Assembly (NCBI GenBank): GCA_026122225.1
Contig: JANEZZ010000297.1
Coordinates: forward strand, 806,001 to 870,000
Length of the DNA stretch: 64,000 nucleotides
Direction of reading: 5' to 3'
Source: Heloderma charlesbogerti
Lineage: Eukaryota; Chordata; Lepidosauria; Squamata; Helodermatidae
The notes under the pieces are model-generated. The model was not told the origin of the DNA and did no database searches. It worked only from the letters and a program-made list of their open reading frames with translations. Position numbers and translations under genes: made by a program. Positions 54,125 to 64,000 of the stretch are shown here, one piece after another. The first letter of the stretch is position 1. Every line of letters starts with the position of its first letter.

Positions 54125-55084
54125 TAGGGATGTACGAAAGGTACTTACCTTTCGTGGATTATGTTTATGGTTGGGGGGGAGGCGTTCCGTCCCTCCCCCT
54201 GGAATCCTGGCTGGGGGGGAGGCACTCCATTCCTCCCCCCCCGGAATCCTGGCTGGCTGGCTCCGCTTCGCAGGGATTCTGCGGAGCCGCCGGCCGGCTC
54301 CACCAGCAGCCGGACATCTGGCCACTGGCTAGCAGGGACGCAAATGGCGGCGGCCGTAGCCGCCACCATTTGCATCCCTGCAGTCAGCCGTGATAGGCTA
54401 TGTAAATGTTTACGTAGTCTATCACAGCTGACTTTAAAACAACAACAACAACGTGCATATGCAAATGGCAGCGGCCATGGCCACCGCGATTTGCGTTCCT
54501 TATTTTGGCACGTCTTAGTCTACGTAAACATTTACGTAGACTAAGACGGCAAAAATAAGGGGAACACAAATAGCGTAGATGCTACACTATTTGTGTTCCC
54601 CTTATTTTCACCGTCTTAGTCTACGTAAATGTTTACGTAGACTAAGACATGCCAAAATAAGGAACGCAAATGGTGGCAGCCGTGGCCGCCGCCATTTGCG
54701 TACGCGCGTTTCGTTTTGTTTTTAAAGTCAGCTGTGATAGGCTACGTAAACATTTACGTAGCCTATCATGGGTTTTTTTTTTTAAACCTAGCCGTGATAG
54801 GCTACATAAATCTTTACGTAGCCTATCACTTTTTTTAAAAAAAAACCTGGAAATGGCAGCAGCGGCAGCCGGTCGGAAGACGGGCAGCCGCCACCTCCGC
54901 ACAGCCGCCGCACCGCCGCCGCACCGCCGCCGGAGCCGCCGCTGGAGCCGCCGCTGCCAGGAAGTTCCGCCCCAGGTAAGTCTCGTCCCGGGGGGGGCGG
55001 CCGTTCCGCCACCGATTTCGGGGGCCCGAATGCGCTGGCATTTGGCCTCCCTGAGATCTGTGGCAGAATTTTCATACATCCCTA
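54125..55084 (+). mobile_element. Palindromic TAGGGATG-family hAT-like element J (best-preserved)
   Basis: TAGGGATG and CATCCCTA termini, perfect target duplication ATTGTAGA (54117-54124, 55085-55092). 54388-54772 is one inverted repeat centred near 54579. Its arms contain a GTGATAGGCTATGTAAA hairpin, an AAATGGC(A/G)GC hairpin and a perfect 17-base-arm hairpin GTCTTAGTCTACGTAAA with a 2-base loop (54512-54547), repeated in mirror order on the right. The exon-like module runs from ATG at 54853 through 41 codons (AAAAAGRKTG.. to EVPPQ) to CAG|GTAAGT (54973-54981). A minus-strand GGTAAGT sits at 54143-54149. No transposase. Confidence 0.95.
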
Positions 55085-55092
55085 ATTGTAGA

Positions 55093-56099
55093 TGTTGTAC
55101 TCCTACCACCACCACCCAACCAGCGTTTATGTCAAAGTGTAGTATTTTTGTAACATTTCATTCATTTATTGGCTGAATTCCAACAATATTTAAACTGTAA
55201 ACAAATAAAAAAATCTCCCCACCAAAGTCTCAGAGGATAACAAATCATACCTAAGTGACACAAGAATCATGAAAACAATATTCCCACAAACTTATCTAAA
55301 TTAGACATTGCAAGAACGTTTTCTTCATCTTTGGAGTGTTTGCCCAGATGGTAAAAATGCTGCAGCCACTGAGTGGGTAGGAAGAACATTTTCCAAAGAC
55401 ATTTATTATGCAAGTGTCAGGAAAACATTCCTAATGCTGGTGTGGGCTTGGAGGAAATGGCATCTTACACTTCATTTTATTCAAGGGTTGGTGTCCAAGA
55501 TAATGTCCATTTGGAGGTGTGTTTCAGAATCTTGCTCTATTCATGAGGATGGGAATTCCCCACAGTATCTCATTAGACTTGTCAATGGAACTTATTCACA
55601 AATGAGAACAAATGAGTGTGTCAGTATAAGTTATTGTGGCAATTTGCAATGCTATTAATGAGATATTTTCAGAGGTCATAAAAAGGAGGAGCTATGCCAT
55701 TACATGACTGGACAATCATTTTATTTTGTTACAGGAGGAGAGCTGATATTTTATCAAAGATGGCATTCCCTTAACGGTAGGTTTCTTACTATGTGGGACC
55801 CAAAACCTTGTTTTCACTGAGATTCAGGGATCACTTTGTAAGGGATTTTTTTTTTTAAAGATTAGGATGGTTATGGACAACCATTTTGCAACATGTTTTA
55901 CCACGTATCTGACCCCAATGTGTGATGCATAAAACCACATTATCCTAGAGTTAAAGAGCCCATCCTGTGGTAGTTTGGTAATCTATATGGGTTTCCTGTT
56001 AACAACTGGTGTCCTTAAGTCTTACTTACCTTGATGGCATGGAGGGGGGGCAAACTTTTCCTAAGCTTCTGCTCTGCTCCCATACCATTGGGAGGACCA

Positions 56100-56146
<47 letters not shown>

Positions 56147-56930
56147 ACAAAGGGTTGAAACTTATAAAAACCCTAGTACGCTACTGCCACCAATCTGAAT
56201 GTTCATCTGGTCTCCAGGGATATCTTCTTAAAATTTGCTTATGAATTCTGAGAGCATCAAATGGGACCAATATTTGCTGCAAAGCCAACTTAGTAGCATG
56301 ATTGCAGGATGGCACAGGGAGGGGGAGGAAAAACTCACACAGCACAATATGAAATTAAATGCACAATATGCAATTAGAATTTATTTAAGGAAAGCAGAGT
56401 TTTCATGGCATTTAAAAGTAAAAGGAAGTGGACTTCTAATAATGGCAGAAGCATGAGAAGTAGCAAACCTTCTTGGGCAAAAGCCTTTTTTACTCTGCAC
56501 AGCTCAAGGCCCCATCTACCTGAGCCGTTTGCCCCGGTGCCACTTCGAAGGGCAGATCTTTGTGACAGACGATGCAGTCCCCGCTTCGCAGCCCAATTGT
56601 GGTTTTCACAGAGAAATCTGGGTTTTCTCAGGGTCCGTTTGCGGCAAAGTTTTCACTTGCTTCAGGTTCACTGCGGGGGGTTGAGCTGTCCGTCCCTTCC
56701 TCAGATTGAAATCGCAGCGCCCTTAGTGATGCCCCTCCTGCTTTGCAGCTCCGCAGTTACAGATGCCGAAGGAGCAGGCTGGTGGAAGCTGCACTGATTG
56801 GTGGAAGGGAAAGTAGCCTGGGGCGGGAGCGGGGGGAGAGCAGAGGAGCAAACATGTCTACCAGGAAGTAACTCATTGCCTTCAGTTCCACATCACTGCC
56901 TCTCTCACTTTAAGTATAGAGCTTGAGAGG
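55093..56930. other. Mostly unique sequence with a (CA)n microsatellite
   Basis: (CA)n at 56099-56146. Bases 56500-56800 are GC-richer but show no exon signature I can defend. No gene called. Confidence 0.45.
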
Positions 56931-56938
56931 GGAGATAT

Positions 56939-57524
56939 TAGGGATGTACGAAAGTCACTTACCCTTTTCAAAGGGTGACATTCGCTCCGTTCCTCCCCCT
57001 GAAATTCTTTCTGGCCAGCTCCACTCCGCAGCGATTCCACGGAGCCACCGGCCGGGGCCACCCACAGCCGGACATCCGGCCGCTGGGCAGCCTGCAGGGA
57101 CGCAAATGGCGGCGGCTGCAGCCGCCGCCATTTGTGTCCCTGTATTTTGCTGTGATAGGCTACGTAAATATTTACGTAGCCTATCACGGCAAAAACCCCA
57201 CCAAAAAAAGGGAACACAAATGGCAGCGGCTACGGCAGCTGCCATTTGCGTTCCCTTTTGGGGGGGGGCGTGATAGGCTACATAAATATTTATGTAGCCT
57301 ATTACAGCAAAAGAGATGGGCACAAATGGTGGCCACTACGCCATCTGCGCCCCTCTCTTTTGCCGTAAAAGCCTACGTAAATATTTACGTAGGCTATCAC
57401 GGCCAAAAAAATAAGGGAACGCAAATGGCGTCCACCATAGCTGCTGCCATTTGTGTTCGCCAGTTTTGATTTGTTTTTGCCGTGATAGGCTACATAAATA
57501 CTTACGCAGCCTATCATGGCTTCC
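56939..57524 (+). mobile_element. Palindromic TAGGGATG-family hAT-like element K (right-truncated)
   Basis: Starts TAGGGATGTACGAAAGTCAC and ends abruptly after a GATAGGCTACATAAATA hairpin, so the exon-like end and right terminus are missing. The core is a chain of hairpins like element I: a perfect GCAAATGGCGGCGGCTGCAG palindrome (57102-57133), GTGATAGGCTACGTAAATA / TATTTACGTAGCCTATCAC (57151-57188), and two more. Minus-strand donor-like site at 56957-56963. Confidence 0.9.
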
Positions 57525-57799
57525 GTAGTGCTGAGGAATATCAACCTTTGACTCATCTCACATGCTCAGAGGCCCACTAGCAAGGAAAATGCACTTATAA
57601 TGAACCTAAAGAGAGCACCATGGATCTCTAGTCCTCTCTAAAACAACAGGTGACTTGGTTACAGGCCTGGGGCCATTACAGCTACAATCCTACATCCACT
57701 TAACTTGGAAGTAAGAGTCACTGAAATCAACAAGACTTATTTCTGATTAGACACATATAGGACTGCACTGCTGATGAAGCTGACCAAAGCTTTAAGCAT
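57525..57799. other. Repeat fragment region
   Basis: 57690-57770 resembles the CAATGGGACTTACT repeat (AACAAGACTTATTTCTGATTAG). The rest is unassigned. Confidence 0.35.
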
Positions 57800-57915
57800 C
57801 AGTTCCCAATACTGGGTCCTGATATGTTGTTGGAATACTACCCCCATCATCCTTAGTCAGCAGAGCCAATGCAGTCCCACAATGTCTTGGGTGCCAAGGC
57901 TGGGAACCACTGCTT
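57800..57915. mobile_element. Foldback MITE 'GGACTACAA..CC', copy 4 (decayed)
   Basis: AGTTCCCAATACTGGGTCC faces GGTGCCAAGGCTGGGAACC, with CTACCCCCATCATCC between, matching the family plan with many substitutions. Confidence 0.6.
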
Positions 57916-58193
57916 TAAAGAATCTGCCAATGTAGGTGCTTTCTGACACACCATCCCCAACAATTGAGAGCAGATGGGACTTGGTTAAATGAAGAATGTT
58001 TTCACAGTGAGAATCCATTGAGAAGACTATGGATGCTGGAAGTTTAAATCAATACAGAAAAAGACTTGTGACAAGTGTTGTGCAAAGAAGATGCTATGCA
58101 GTCTTAAAAACATAAGAAGAACCCTGCTGAATCCAACCAGAGGTTCATGTAGTTAAGCATTAGTGGTAGAGGGCTTCCCTGAAACACCTCTAT

Positions 58194-58456
58194 TACAGAT
58201 GAAAAAATTGTTCGGTTCACTTTTCCAAAGTTTGCAATGCAGTTGAGAATAAAAGAGTGCATACATTTGAAGAAATGCACAGAAAAGCACATATTTTGAA
58301 AAAATGTGCATGGAAATACATATGCATTTTCATATGAACTAAAAACAAAAAATCACAATCTAATGCAGAAATGGGACGGAACTAATGTAAAAAAAAAAAG
58401 TGAAGAAGAAGAGAGAATTGAAGCAAAATTGAGCTTCACAGATTCACCCATCCCTA
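58194..58456. mobile_element. Degenerate hAT-like MITE
   Basis: TACAGATG and CATCCCTA ends. Flanks ACCTCTAT and GTCTCCAT match at 5 of 8. AATTGTTCGGTTCAC near the left end parallels AATTTGTTCAGTTCAC at 7163. Confidence 0.45.
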
Positions 58457-58887
58457 GTCTCCATTCTTCCATCCCTTGTGCCTTGAACACTGCAATGCAC
58501 CACCATTGGCATCAGTTAAATAAATGTGAGTTTCCCCAGCATGCCTGAGTCAGGCACCCTCATAACTACATCTCTCAGACAGTGGCGTAGTGGTAAATTT
58601 TGAAGTGCAGGCACTTTTCATGACACCTCTTGACTCCACATTCCCCAAGGAGAGTCCAAGGAGTTTGCTTCTCCACCAGGAGCAAGCCTTTTGTAAAGCT
58701 AATAGCTCTTAATTCAAGCCCAATAGCTCTTCTAATTCAAACCCAAGCTGCCCCCTAATATTTTACGTTACAAGAAGGGACAATATATTGTTGCTGGGGA
58801 AATCCATTTCCCCCCCCCCCCAGCTACTCTGAGGACTGCAGCTAAGCTCAGAGGGAACAAGGAATTCTGAGGGTGGGGGGCAAATGA

Positions 58888-59170
58888 ACGTAAGAACATT
58901 AGAATAGCCCTGCTGGATCAGACCAAAGGTCCACCTAAGCATTCTCTTCACACAGTGGCCAACCAGCTGTTGACCGGAAACCCACAAGCAGGACACAAGT
59001 GGAACAGCAGCCTCCACCCATGTTCCCCACCAACTGGTGTACATAGGCACACTGCCTCTGATACTGGAGGTAGCACATGGCCATCAGGACTAATAGCCAT
59101 TGATAGTCTTCTCCAGGAATTTATCTAACCTCCTTTTAAAGCCATCCAATTTGGCAGCCATCACTACATC
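58888..59170 (-). mobile_element. LINE 3' fragment (CR1/L3-like)
   Basis: CCCTGCTGGATCAGACCAAAGGTCC and TTTTAAAGCCATCCAATTTGG..GCCATCACTACATC are phrases of a very common reptile CR1-related LINE 3' region, inverted here. A short piece of the same text is at 58105-58145. Confidence 0.6.
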
Positions 59171-59625
59171 TAGGGATGGTACTGGCCCAGGAGTCAGATG
59201 AACTGACCCCCACCCCCACCCGCAAGCCACGCTGGCTGAGCCCCTCCCCCCCCCGCGCTTGCTGAGCTGCCTGTACTCACCCGGGAGCCATCAGCAAGCA
59301 CCACGAGTGCCATTTTATGAAAAAAAAGGTGCTTGCAACATATACGCACATCTAGCTGTGCTCAAATGGGGGCGTGAATGGCCCGTATATGCAAGAATAT
59401 GTCGTTGTACCCTTCCTCATAGGGGAGATGCTCCAGCCCCTTGATCCGTTTAGTTGCCCCTTTTCTGACATCAGTGTCCCAGCTAATAAAAAGGTTCTGG
59501 CACGGGTGGCACACTTGCAAGCCTTGGCTCCAGTACAACACTGCTGTCAGGACCCCCTGAAAATGGGATATTGTTGAGCATGCTCCGAGACTAGGGGTGT
59601 TTTTAGACATGATCTAAGTAATCTA
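59171..59625. mobile_element. Possible left end of a TAGGGATG element
   Basis: TAGGGATGGTACTGG at 59171 followed by C-rich text and GCCATTTTATGAAAAAAAAGG. I could not identify a right terminus or target duplication. Confidence 0.3.
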
Positions 59626-60734
59626 TGAGTGTGTTACGTTGCCTTTCTTTATGCATAACTGTAATAAACAGTAGAAATGAAGAGAGGCATGTGCCATTTG
59701 TAACTTCAAGGAGCATTCTGGGGTGGGGGAAGCATTTAATCCAGTCATATATTTTAGTGTGCCGTTAGGGCCACTTCACACATTAAAGTTTTAGACATAT
59801 GGCCAAGAAGTTCTCTGGGAAGTTGGACAGACATGGCAAAAAGTATGTCAAAAGATTATTATTTTTTGACTTTGAAAAAAAGAGAGGAAGAACAATTATT
59901 TTCCATATTATTTACTGATGTTTTTGAGTCTCCTTTTTACTGATGGTTGTTTTATTCTGTATTTATGATTTAATATTGTAATGGGAACTGTCCTGGAAAT
60001 GTTTGTTGAATGGTGGTATATGAAATTTCATTAAATGTTAATTTTAAAAAATCTCCTGAAGCCAGGAAAAACTGCCCTGGCCTGCTTTTCTGCCTTTAAC
60101 AGCAAGATCGGTACTAGGTTTGAGGAGGCCATCTGTAAGGTGCCTTCTGGCGGTCCTCATACCACCCCCAGTAAGCTTACCAGGTGGGCCGTTCTTCTTT
60201 CCCTTCCTTCCTTCCTTCCTTCCTTCCTTCCTTCCTTCCTTCCTTCCTTCCTTCCTTCCCTTTATCAGGGTGGCAGGCGCTGTGAAGCAAATCACCAGCC
60301 AAGGCTGTAGCCCCTGCCATCTTCCTCTCCCTAGAATGCCTCTGGGTTTTGACAGAGCAGAGCCCAGAGGCATTCTGGGTAAATGAAGATGGTAGAAAGC
60401 TACACCTTTGACCAGTGCTTTGCAGGACATCCAAGGGTTTTCAGAAACTGGCACCAGCCCTGGTGGGCACCCCTGGTATTTGCCAAACCATGCCTGGTGC
60501 CTGGCAGCTTGAACTTTCATGGCACAGACATCACCTGCTAATTGCTGTAGATCAATATGATTGTTAAAAGGCCTAGCTCCAGGGGCCAGCTCTAAAGTTG
60601 GCAACCCAATAACAGCTGAAGTATCCCATCCCACAATGACAGGAGTGTTTAAAACCGGCATGTTTCAATGCTGAATTCACTCCGCCATGCCCCCTCTTTA
60701 ATGAGCTTCCGCCGTGCATTAAAAATGTGTTCAG
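59626..60734. other. Mostly unique sequence with a (CCTT)n microsatellite
   Basis: (CCTT)n at 60201-60258. An inverted pair, CTAGAATGCCTCTGGGTTTTG / CAGAGCCCAGAGGCATTCTGG, makes a hairpin at about 60331-60380. Confidence 0.5.
60201..60258. repeat. (CCTT)n microsatellite
   Basis: About fourteen tandem TTCC units. Confidence 0.97.
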
Positions 60735-60908
60735 GCAGGCATTTGGGGTGGGTTAGGGTATTTTTAGAAATATTGTGTTTTTACTGTAGAATTTTATTGT
60801 TTTAAACTGTTCTATTATATACTTTGTACATCGCCCAGAGGGGCTGGGTGACGGGCCAGATGGGCAATTAATAAAATTAATAAATAAATACATTTAATAA
60901 ATAAATAA
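60735..60908 (+). mobile_element. L2 LINE 3' end
   Basis: TTGTACATCGCCCAGAGGGGC then GGGCAATTAATAAAATTAATAAATAAAT is the standard L2 terminus. Confidence 0.85.
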
Positions 60909-62100
60909 ATACACTTCTGATTTTGACCACCTGTCCTTTTTGTGCCAAAAAATAAAATAAATTTGCAGCTTAATTCTTTTGTCTTTTGGCGTTTTATACG
61001 TAACTTGTTATTGGCCTAACACTTGGTTTTTGTTGTTTTGCTTTTTTCATGATTTTATATGCTTTCAACTCGAATGTCCTGAGATATAATTAGTGACAGA
61101 GAAATTCACCTTTGGGCTAAATAATAATAATTGAGGGCCAATAGGGTAGTGCAGTGACCTGGCTAATGGAACATTTAAATCTTTACACAAGAGTCTCTGC
61201 TTGTGCCAGGATGATTTCACGAACAGCAGCAGCTGTGCACTTGGTTAACATATGAATCCCATGAGGGAAGCTGGAGAAACTGAATGTGATGAAGTAAACA
61301 CCTTATTAAAACTGCATGATGAAAAAATGGCAACGTAACCTCATTTCACATTGTGATCTAGAATTCATAAAGTGTGAGCCAGTGTGAGCAAGAAAACACT
61401 TCTGCCTTGCTAGAGGTGAAATTGGGTCAAACCAGATGTGAGAGGGGCAGCTATGTTTGTTCAGATGTCCTACCTAGTCATGTATGAAGTGGGGGGAGGT
61501 GAGGTTAGGTGGAGGGGTCTAAGTTTCACCAAATAAAAAGTCAGCGCAGGTGACATGGCACCCTCCCTTCCTTCAATGCCCCGTGTTCCCTCGTTGTAGG
61601 CATTTTTCTTTGATACCAGAAGTGGCCTAGGCTTGGGGGACTAGAACACACAGCACATGTGTACATGCATGTGTATGTGTGTGTGTATGCATGTAGGATT
61701 CAACTCCCCTCACCTGCATGGTTCTTTGCATTTAAAATTTAGACCTAGCTTTGTGTGTGAATGAGGCAGACACACTTTATTTAGACCTTGCTTTGTGTGT
61801 GAATGAGGCAGGCTCATGAATAACAAATATGGCTGCCCCTTTTATGACTAGTTTGGCTCTTGCTTTCCAGAAATTTCAGTTCAACCATTTATTTTAACTT
61901 AAATCTTTTCTTCTATGATGGGACGTAAGGTGTGTACTGATCAGACCCAGACCTGCTTAACTTCAGGAAGGTTGATACATCACGTCTTCACACCATGTTC
62001 CATACCTATGACACTGAGGTTATTCATTAAACCAGTATGTGAGGAAGCCATTCATAGAATGGGCTGAAAAACAGTACATTAAATACAGACCTATGGACTC
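60909..62100. other. Unique sequence, part possibly conserved noncoding
   Basis: 61110-61400 has no repeat texture. 61738-61813 holds two tandem copies of a roughly 42-base unit beginning TTAGACCTAGCTTTGTGTGTG. TG-rich words occur at 61660-61690. Confidence 0.35.
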
Positions 62101-62103
62101 TAA

Positions 62104-62215
62104 GGCTGCAGTTATATGTATTGTAGATGTAACCCCTGAGCTCTTTTTCTTGGCTGGGAAATGCTGGGAGTTGTAGACATTTTTCTGTCTAAAGATGCAT
62201 AGGACTGCACCCGGA
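62104..62215. mobile_element. MITE 'AATCC..GGATT', second complete copy
   Basis: GGCTGCAGTTATATGTATTG on the left and GGAGTTGTAGACATTTTTCTG / CTAAAGATGCATAGGACTGC on the right match 36208-36324. Confidence 0.6.
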
Positions 62216-62658
62216 GGGAGCAATCCTATGTGGATAGGTGGCCACTTTTCAACTTGGAGGTGACTGCTTATCCAATGCAGAGCTGGTGGAGTGCAGAGGG
62301 GATCTTCTCCTCCATGCTCTGGCCACCCTGCATTTGCAGTTAGATGTCCAATTTTGGCTGTCTAGCCACAGCACTTTGGAGTGGGGCAGGGGCAGCCGAC
62401 AACACATTAGAAGTGTCATATTGGCCCTTCTGAGGTGCCCTCCCCTTCTTGCCCCCAGGAATGTCCCCTTTCCTCCCACTCCATGCTGCTCTTAGGAGTG
62501 TGGAGCCAGGGACAATCTGTGCCACTTATGAGGCAGTGGGGGTGGGGGCAGGGAGGCGATTTTCTGGGAACTGACCTTAAAGGGTGGGCTCCAAGGTCAG
62601 TTCCCCAAAACTGAATAATCCTATGGCTGTCCAGCCACCGTCTAGCAGCCATAGGATT
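62215..62658 (+). repeat. Dispersed repeat 'GCAATCCTATG', copy 3 (most complete)
   Basis: Begins GGGAGCAATCCTATGTGG and ends GCCATAGGATTGTGCCC, giving inverted ends of about 14 bases. Internal words match copies at 14100 and 20105. A near-terminal hairpin ATCCTATGGCTGTCCAGCC.. / ..TAGCAGCCATAGGAT lies at 62615-62652. Confidence 0.7.
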
Positions 62659-62714
62659 GTGCCCTTGGTTACTGAGGTTAGCATACAGTTTACATCGATT
62701 CAGATACATTTTAC

Positions 62715-63105
62715 ACTCTGTCAAGTAGTGGGAGAGGGCCTTCTCGGTGGTTGCCCCAAGGCTCTGGAACTCCCTTCCCGGGGAGGCAAGAGTGACATCC
62801 TCCTTGGTATGTTTTCACAGGCAGGCAAAAACATTTTTGTTCTAGCAGGCCTTTGGGGATAGATAGTCTGGACCTGTAAGAATATGATGGATTGAGACTA
62901 TTGTTTATATTGTTGTTGGCTTTTTAAATTCTAAAATTTTATATGATTTTAATATTATTGATGATTTAATTATATTTTTAACTTTTGTATATTTCTATTT
63001 ATATGTTTTAACTGTACAAGTTTTTAATGTTGTAAAGCTGCCTTGAGTCCCAGTACTGGGGAAAAGGTGGGATATATAAGTATAACAACAACAACAACAA
63101 CCTCC
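62715..63105 (+). mobile_element. L2 LINE 3' end
   Basis: GAGGGCCTTCTCGGTGG, TGGAACTCCCTTCCCGGGGAGGC and CCTTGAGTCCCAGTACTGGG are L2 ORF2 C-terminus and 3' UTR text. It ends with (CAA)n at 63083-63102. Confidence 0.85.
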
Positions 63106-64000
63106 AAGTGCTGGATTACATATACTTACCTAGGAGAAAGTCCCAATGAACACACTGGGGCATATTTATAACTCAGTATGCCTAGGGTTGCACTGTTAGT
63201 CATGGTTTGATAGACTACCATTATAAGGCCAATGTACTTACTCTCAGGGGTGTTTACACAGGGAGTGGGATAGCAGTTCAGATTCTGAAGGAGAACTGTC
63301 AGACATGGGGGAGGTGTTTTCCCAGGCTAGTCCAGATATGAGTAAGCCTGCTTTTCAGGTTACAAACATATAGGTAGCTGAGCTTGAGGGTCCCTCCTTA
63401 CCCCCCTCCCCCATGAGAGGCAGTGAACAGGAGGTTGACCTAATAGATGCCAGGCGCAGCGCAAGGAGAGAGAAGGCAGGGGCAGAACTTAGACAGTCTA
63501 CCTGATTGGCTTTGCATGAGAATCTGTGCTTACAGGCCTCACGACAAGAGAGGGTTCTCCCCCCTTAAGTTAGGCTAAGGAAGACCACCTCCCTCTTCAA
63601 ACGGTGGGCAATTCTCGTAAATTCCATTTGAATCCCCTGAAGGCATTCCTTATAGATGGAGAGTTTCTCTGAGAATTTGCATCTGTATGACCCTGTGAAG
63701 TAATGGATTAAAAGCTGTAGACTGAAGCCTCTCGTCTGTGTATGTTTGGGCATTGAAGTGAAGTGGCGGCTAAGGGAATCTTGACACTTACCTACACAAG
63801 TAATAATCTGCCACTTTTTGGATATAAACTGATACCGCGCTCCTTGCTTTATTTATGTATTCAGTTAAGAAATTTTCTACCACACCTTTTGGCCCCCAAG
63901 GTGGTTTGAGATTACAAACACAAAAAGACAATAAAAATTCAGTATAATAATTAGATAATTAAAACAGCAAAATGAAAGGGCATAAAACAGCTAGGTCATC
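63106..64000. other. Repeat fragment, then unique sequence
   Basis: 63115-63210 resembles the CAATGGGACTTACT repeat (CTTACCTAGGAGAAAGTCCC). 63840-63960 includes TTTTGGCCCCCAAGGTGG..AATTAAAACAGC, perhaps a decayed LINE/SINE tail. No gene recognised. Confidence 0.4.

Noticed and set aside
54670..55176. 168-codon frame starting MVAAVAAAICV across element J
   Set aside because: The Ala-rich start comes from the ATGGCGGC hairpin and the frame then crosses two TACGTA hairpins; similar frames appear wherever this palindrome occurs.
56405..56797. 130-codon frame in a GC-richer stretch, possible exon
   Set aside because: No recognisable domain, no flanking splice sites I could defend, and no repeat or paralogue support.
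60044..60661. 205-codon minus-strand frame
   Set aside because: It is kept open by the (CCTT)n microsatellite (a KEGR-type repeat in translation) and has no recognisable domain.

Overview
The window looks like intergenic or intronic nuclear DNA of a squamate reptile, most likely a lizard. The evidence is the repeat set: RTE/BovB LINEs, a Sauria-type SINE (tRNA-derived head, BovB-like tail), CR1 and L2 LINEs, other tRNA-derived SINEs and many hAT-like miniature DNA transposons with 8-base target duplications. I found no host protein-coding gene, rRNA, tRNA gene or CRISPR. Every long reading frame is either a LINE remnant or runs through a simple repeat or palindrome.

The most striking content is a family of about eleven related non-autonomous elements of roughly 0.6-1.05 kb (1615-2324, 2605-3655, 10197-11138, 14402-15248, 34682-35487, 41256-41834, 41853-42560, 46833-47394, 49598-50382, 54125-55084, 56939-57524). 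They start TAGGGATG, end CATCCCTA, and eight have an 8-base target duplication (five perfect), which places them in the hAT superfamily by structure. Their interiors are palindromes built of palindromes. TACGTA-centred hairpins alternate with ATGGCGGC-type hairpins, and in the best copies the whole 380-480 base core is itself one inverted repeat. One end carries an exon-like module (ATG, Ala/Arg-rich frame, then CAG|GTAAGT). The other end carries a second splice-donor-like GGTAAGT within about 25 bases of the terminus, pointing outward.

Layout: 1-3.7 kb, CT-rich satellite, tRNA SINE, an older CAGGGGTG hAT and two palindromic hATs. 3.7-8.5 kb, mostly unique AT-rich sequence with possible conserved noncoding blocks. 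8.5-11.2 kb, CR1 pieces with a palindromic hAT inserted. 11.2-14.1 kb, unique plus simple repeats. 14.1-18.3 kb, a palindromic hAT and an L2 LINE split by a Sauria SINE and a BovB 3' end. 18.3-30.7 kb, L2, CR1, SINE and foldback MITE debris. 30.8-34.0 kb, a full-length BovB flanked by an 11-base target duplication. 31.7-40.0 kb, a large inverted duplication (arms about 2.77 kb, spacer 2.7 kb) that includes most of that BovB. 40-47.4 kb, microsatellites, a MITE, two palindromic hATs inserted 10 bases apart, and a third long BovB on the minus strand. 47.4-58.5 kb, more palindromic hATs and a 2.3 kb CR1 with a 317-codon uninterrupted frame. 58.5-64 kb, LINE 3' ends, MITEs and unique sequence.

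Functional links are those between mobile elements. BovB is the likely machinery source for the Sauria SINE, whose 3' tail it shares. No hAT transposase is present here, so the palindromic elements must have been moved in trans. All identity statements are by-eye comparisons.
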